In this document: piece by piece, positions 62,948-64,000 of the stretch | How the letters are laid out: the number at the start of each line of letters is the position of its first letter | Position numbering within the stretch: the stretch's first letter is position 1 | Source of the DNA: Paenibacillus sp. FSL W8-0186 | GTDB taxonomy: Bacteria; Bacillota; Bacilli; Paenibacillales; Paenibacillaceae | Assembly (NCBI RefSeq): GCF_037969765.1 | Contig: NZ_CP150207.1 | Coordinates: forward strand, 3,217,001 to 3,281,000 | Direction: 5' to 3' | Length of the DNA stretch: 64,000 bases | Notes under the pieces: model-generated | What the model was told of the DNA's origin: nothing | The model's input: the letters and a program-made list of their open reading frames with translations, nothing else | Databases searched by the model: none | Position numbers and translations under genes: made by a program

Positions 62948-64000
62948 TTATTGCTCCTTTGCCCCCTGGACTTCGTGAACATCCAGCCATTCGGAAATTC
63001 TCGGTACCATTTGCTCGGTCGGCATATGTTCCATCTTCGGCCCAGGCAGCGAATATAAGAAATATTTTCCGTAGTAAGATTCCAAGATGCGCGTATCGTA
63101 CACCACCACTATCCCGCGATCCTGAGAAGAGCGCACTAGGCGTCCAAACCCCTGTTTGAAGCGGATGACGGCCTGCGGTACGGACAGCTTCATGAATGGG
63201 TTCTTCTTCTCCTTCTGAAGCCTTTCGCTCTTCGCCTCGACAAGAGGATGGTTCGGCGGCTGGAATGGCAGGCGGACAATAGCTAGGCTGGTCAGCGCCT
63301 CCCCCGGTATGTCCACGCCTTCCCAGAAGCTGCTCGTGCCGAGCAGCACGGATGCTTCCTGGCCCTGGAATCTGCGGGTCAGCTTCGTGCGGCTGCCGCT
63401 ATCCATTCCTTGGCCGATGACGGTAATTCCCTCGGAGGATAATTGCTCCTTCAGCGGGTCATAAACCTGGCGAAGCATCCGGTATGACGTGAATAACACC
63501 AGCATCCGGCCGCGCGTTGCTATAGCCGTTTCGGCTAACGACTGCACCAGCATCTTCACGAAATGTTCATCCCCCACGCTGCCTTTGACGCTCGGGAAAT
63601 CACGCGGAATGACGAGCAGCGCCTGGTTTCTGTAATTGAATGGCGAAGGCAGCATGGAGGTCAGCAGCCGGTCGCTGTCAGCGGCTTCCTGCAGTCCAAG
63701 CTGTTCGATCATGTACTGGAATGACTTATCCACGGACAATGTAGCCGAGGTCATAACCACGCTCTTCTTTTTGTCGAAGAAATAGTTTTTGAGCTGCTGG
63801 CTCACATCGATCGGAACCGCATAAATCTGCAAGGAGCGGCTGCGGTAATTCCCGTTGCCTTCGATCCAGTAAACGGTGTCCTCGTCATCAAGCTTCATAA
63901 ACGAACGGATTGCTTCCCGCTCTGTCGCCAAGTCCTTGAGCAGACCGCTGATATCCGTCAGCAAGCTGTCCGCCCCGTAATCCTCCTGCTCGTCCCTGAT
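62948..64000 (-). CDS. dinG: ATP-dependent helicase DinG, C-terminal part (5' end outside window)
   Basis: The frame stays open to base 64000, giving 350 residues of the C-terminal helicase half. Motifs: SVVMTSATLSVDKSF (motif III), LVLFTSYRMLRQVY (IV), LLGTSSFWEGVDIPG (V) and RFKQGFGRLVRSSQDRG (VI). The XPD-like helicase DinG repairs or removes R-loops and stalled forks. In Bacillales it often carries an N-terminal exonuclease, which cannot be seen here. It lies next to rex, in the dinG-ypmB region known from B. subtilis. Confidence 0.93.
   Translation of the reverse strand: MRDEQEDYGADSLLTDISGLLKDLATEREAIRSFMKLDDEDTVYWIEGNGNYRSRSLQIYAVPIDVSQQLKNYFFDKKKSVVMTSATLSVDKSFQYMIEQLGLQEAADSDRLLTSMLPSPFNYRNQALLVIPRDFPSVKGSVGDEHFVKMLVQSLAETAIATRGRMLVLFTSYRMLRQVYDPLKEQLSSEGITVIGQGMDSGSRTKLTRRFQGQEASVLLGTSSFWEGVDIPGEALTSLAIVRLPFQPPNHPLVEAKSERLQKEKKNPFMKLSVPQAVIRFKQGFGRLVRSSQDRGIVVVYDTRILESYYGKYFLYSLPGPKMEHMPTEQMVPRISEWLDVHEVQGAKEQ

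Overview
The window looks like chromosomal DNA of a Paenibacillus-type member of the Bacillales. Evidence: strong GGAGG ribosome binding sites, a proline T-box leader, Rho-independent terminators with T-runs, a dnaD/asnS/ypmB/dinG neighbourhood, a two-GTPase dynamin, a Bce-type bacitracin-sensing module, S-layer homology domains, a YesM/YesN-type sensor pair and the Bacillus-type mtnU/mtnE/mtnW/mtnX/mtnB methionine-salvage genes. I see no rRNA, phage, transposase or CRISPR array. One tRNA-Lys(CTT) is present. Most genes lie on the minus strand. The main plus-strand blocks are 12591-13175 and 34593-35513 plus 36573-43936.

Layout. 1-3458: ABC-2 exporter (partial), GDSL hydrolase, tRNA-Lys, secreted CAP protein. 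3459-12365: a galactose-type mglBAC importer preceded by a three-gene sensor operon (AraC-type regulator, LytS-type kinase, sugar-binding lipoprotein). 12591-18665: an orphan permuted papain-like protein, purT with a GNAT gene, and an asymmetric BmrCD-like multidrug exporter. 18775-23848: DynA-like dynamin, a small unknown protein and nth. 23943-31235: a cell-wall block with an SLH protein and a tandemly duplicated pair of amidase plus GerMN lipoprotein. 31500-35513: leuCD, signal peptidase I and a LysR regulator. 35578-43936: the methionine-salvage cluster, in which a proline T-box and proB-proA-proC sit between mtnE and mtnW. 44267-50366: uppP, a DedA protein and bceABRS. 50496-52625: an ECF sigma factor, its probable anti-sigma factor and a three-repeat membrane protein. 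52805-64000: RimK-like ligase, dnaD, asnS, ackA, hbd, a compact FtsH-like protease, ypmB, mtaD, rex and the 3' part of dinG.

How the genes work together. Many genes are coupled by 4-base ATGA overlaps (regulator-kinase-binding protein; proC-mtnW-mtnX-mtnB; bceR-bceS; sigma-anti-sigma; hbd-ackA). Two arrangements stand out. First, the proline T-box should make mtnWXB expression depend on uncharged tRNA-Pro. Second, no terminator is visible from the BceR-type operator before bceA through bceB, dedA and uppP to 44203-44252, which suggests one envelope-stress transcript for undecaprenyl-phosphate protection, flipping and recycling. Other points: an ECF sigma gene whose only well-placed start is ATT, and two intergenic islands of about 26-bp imperfect inverted repeats spaced about 50 bp apart.
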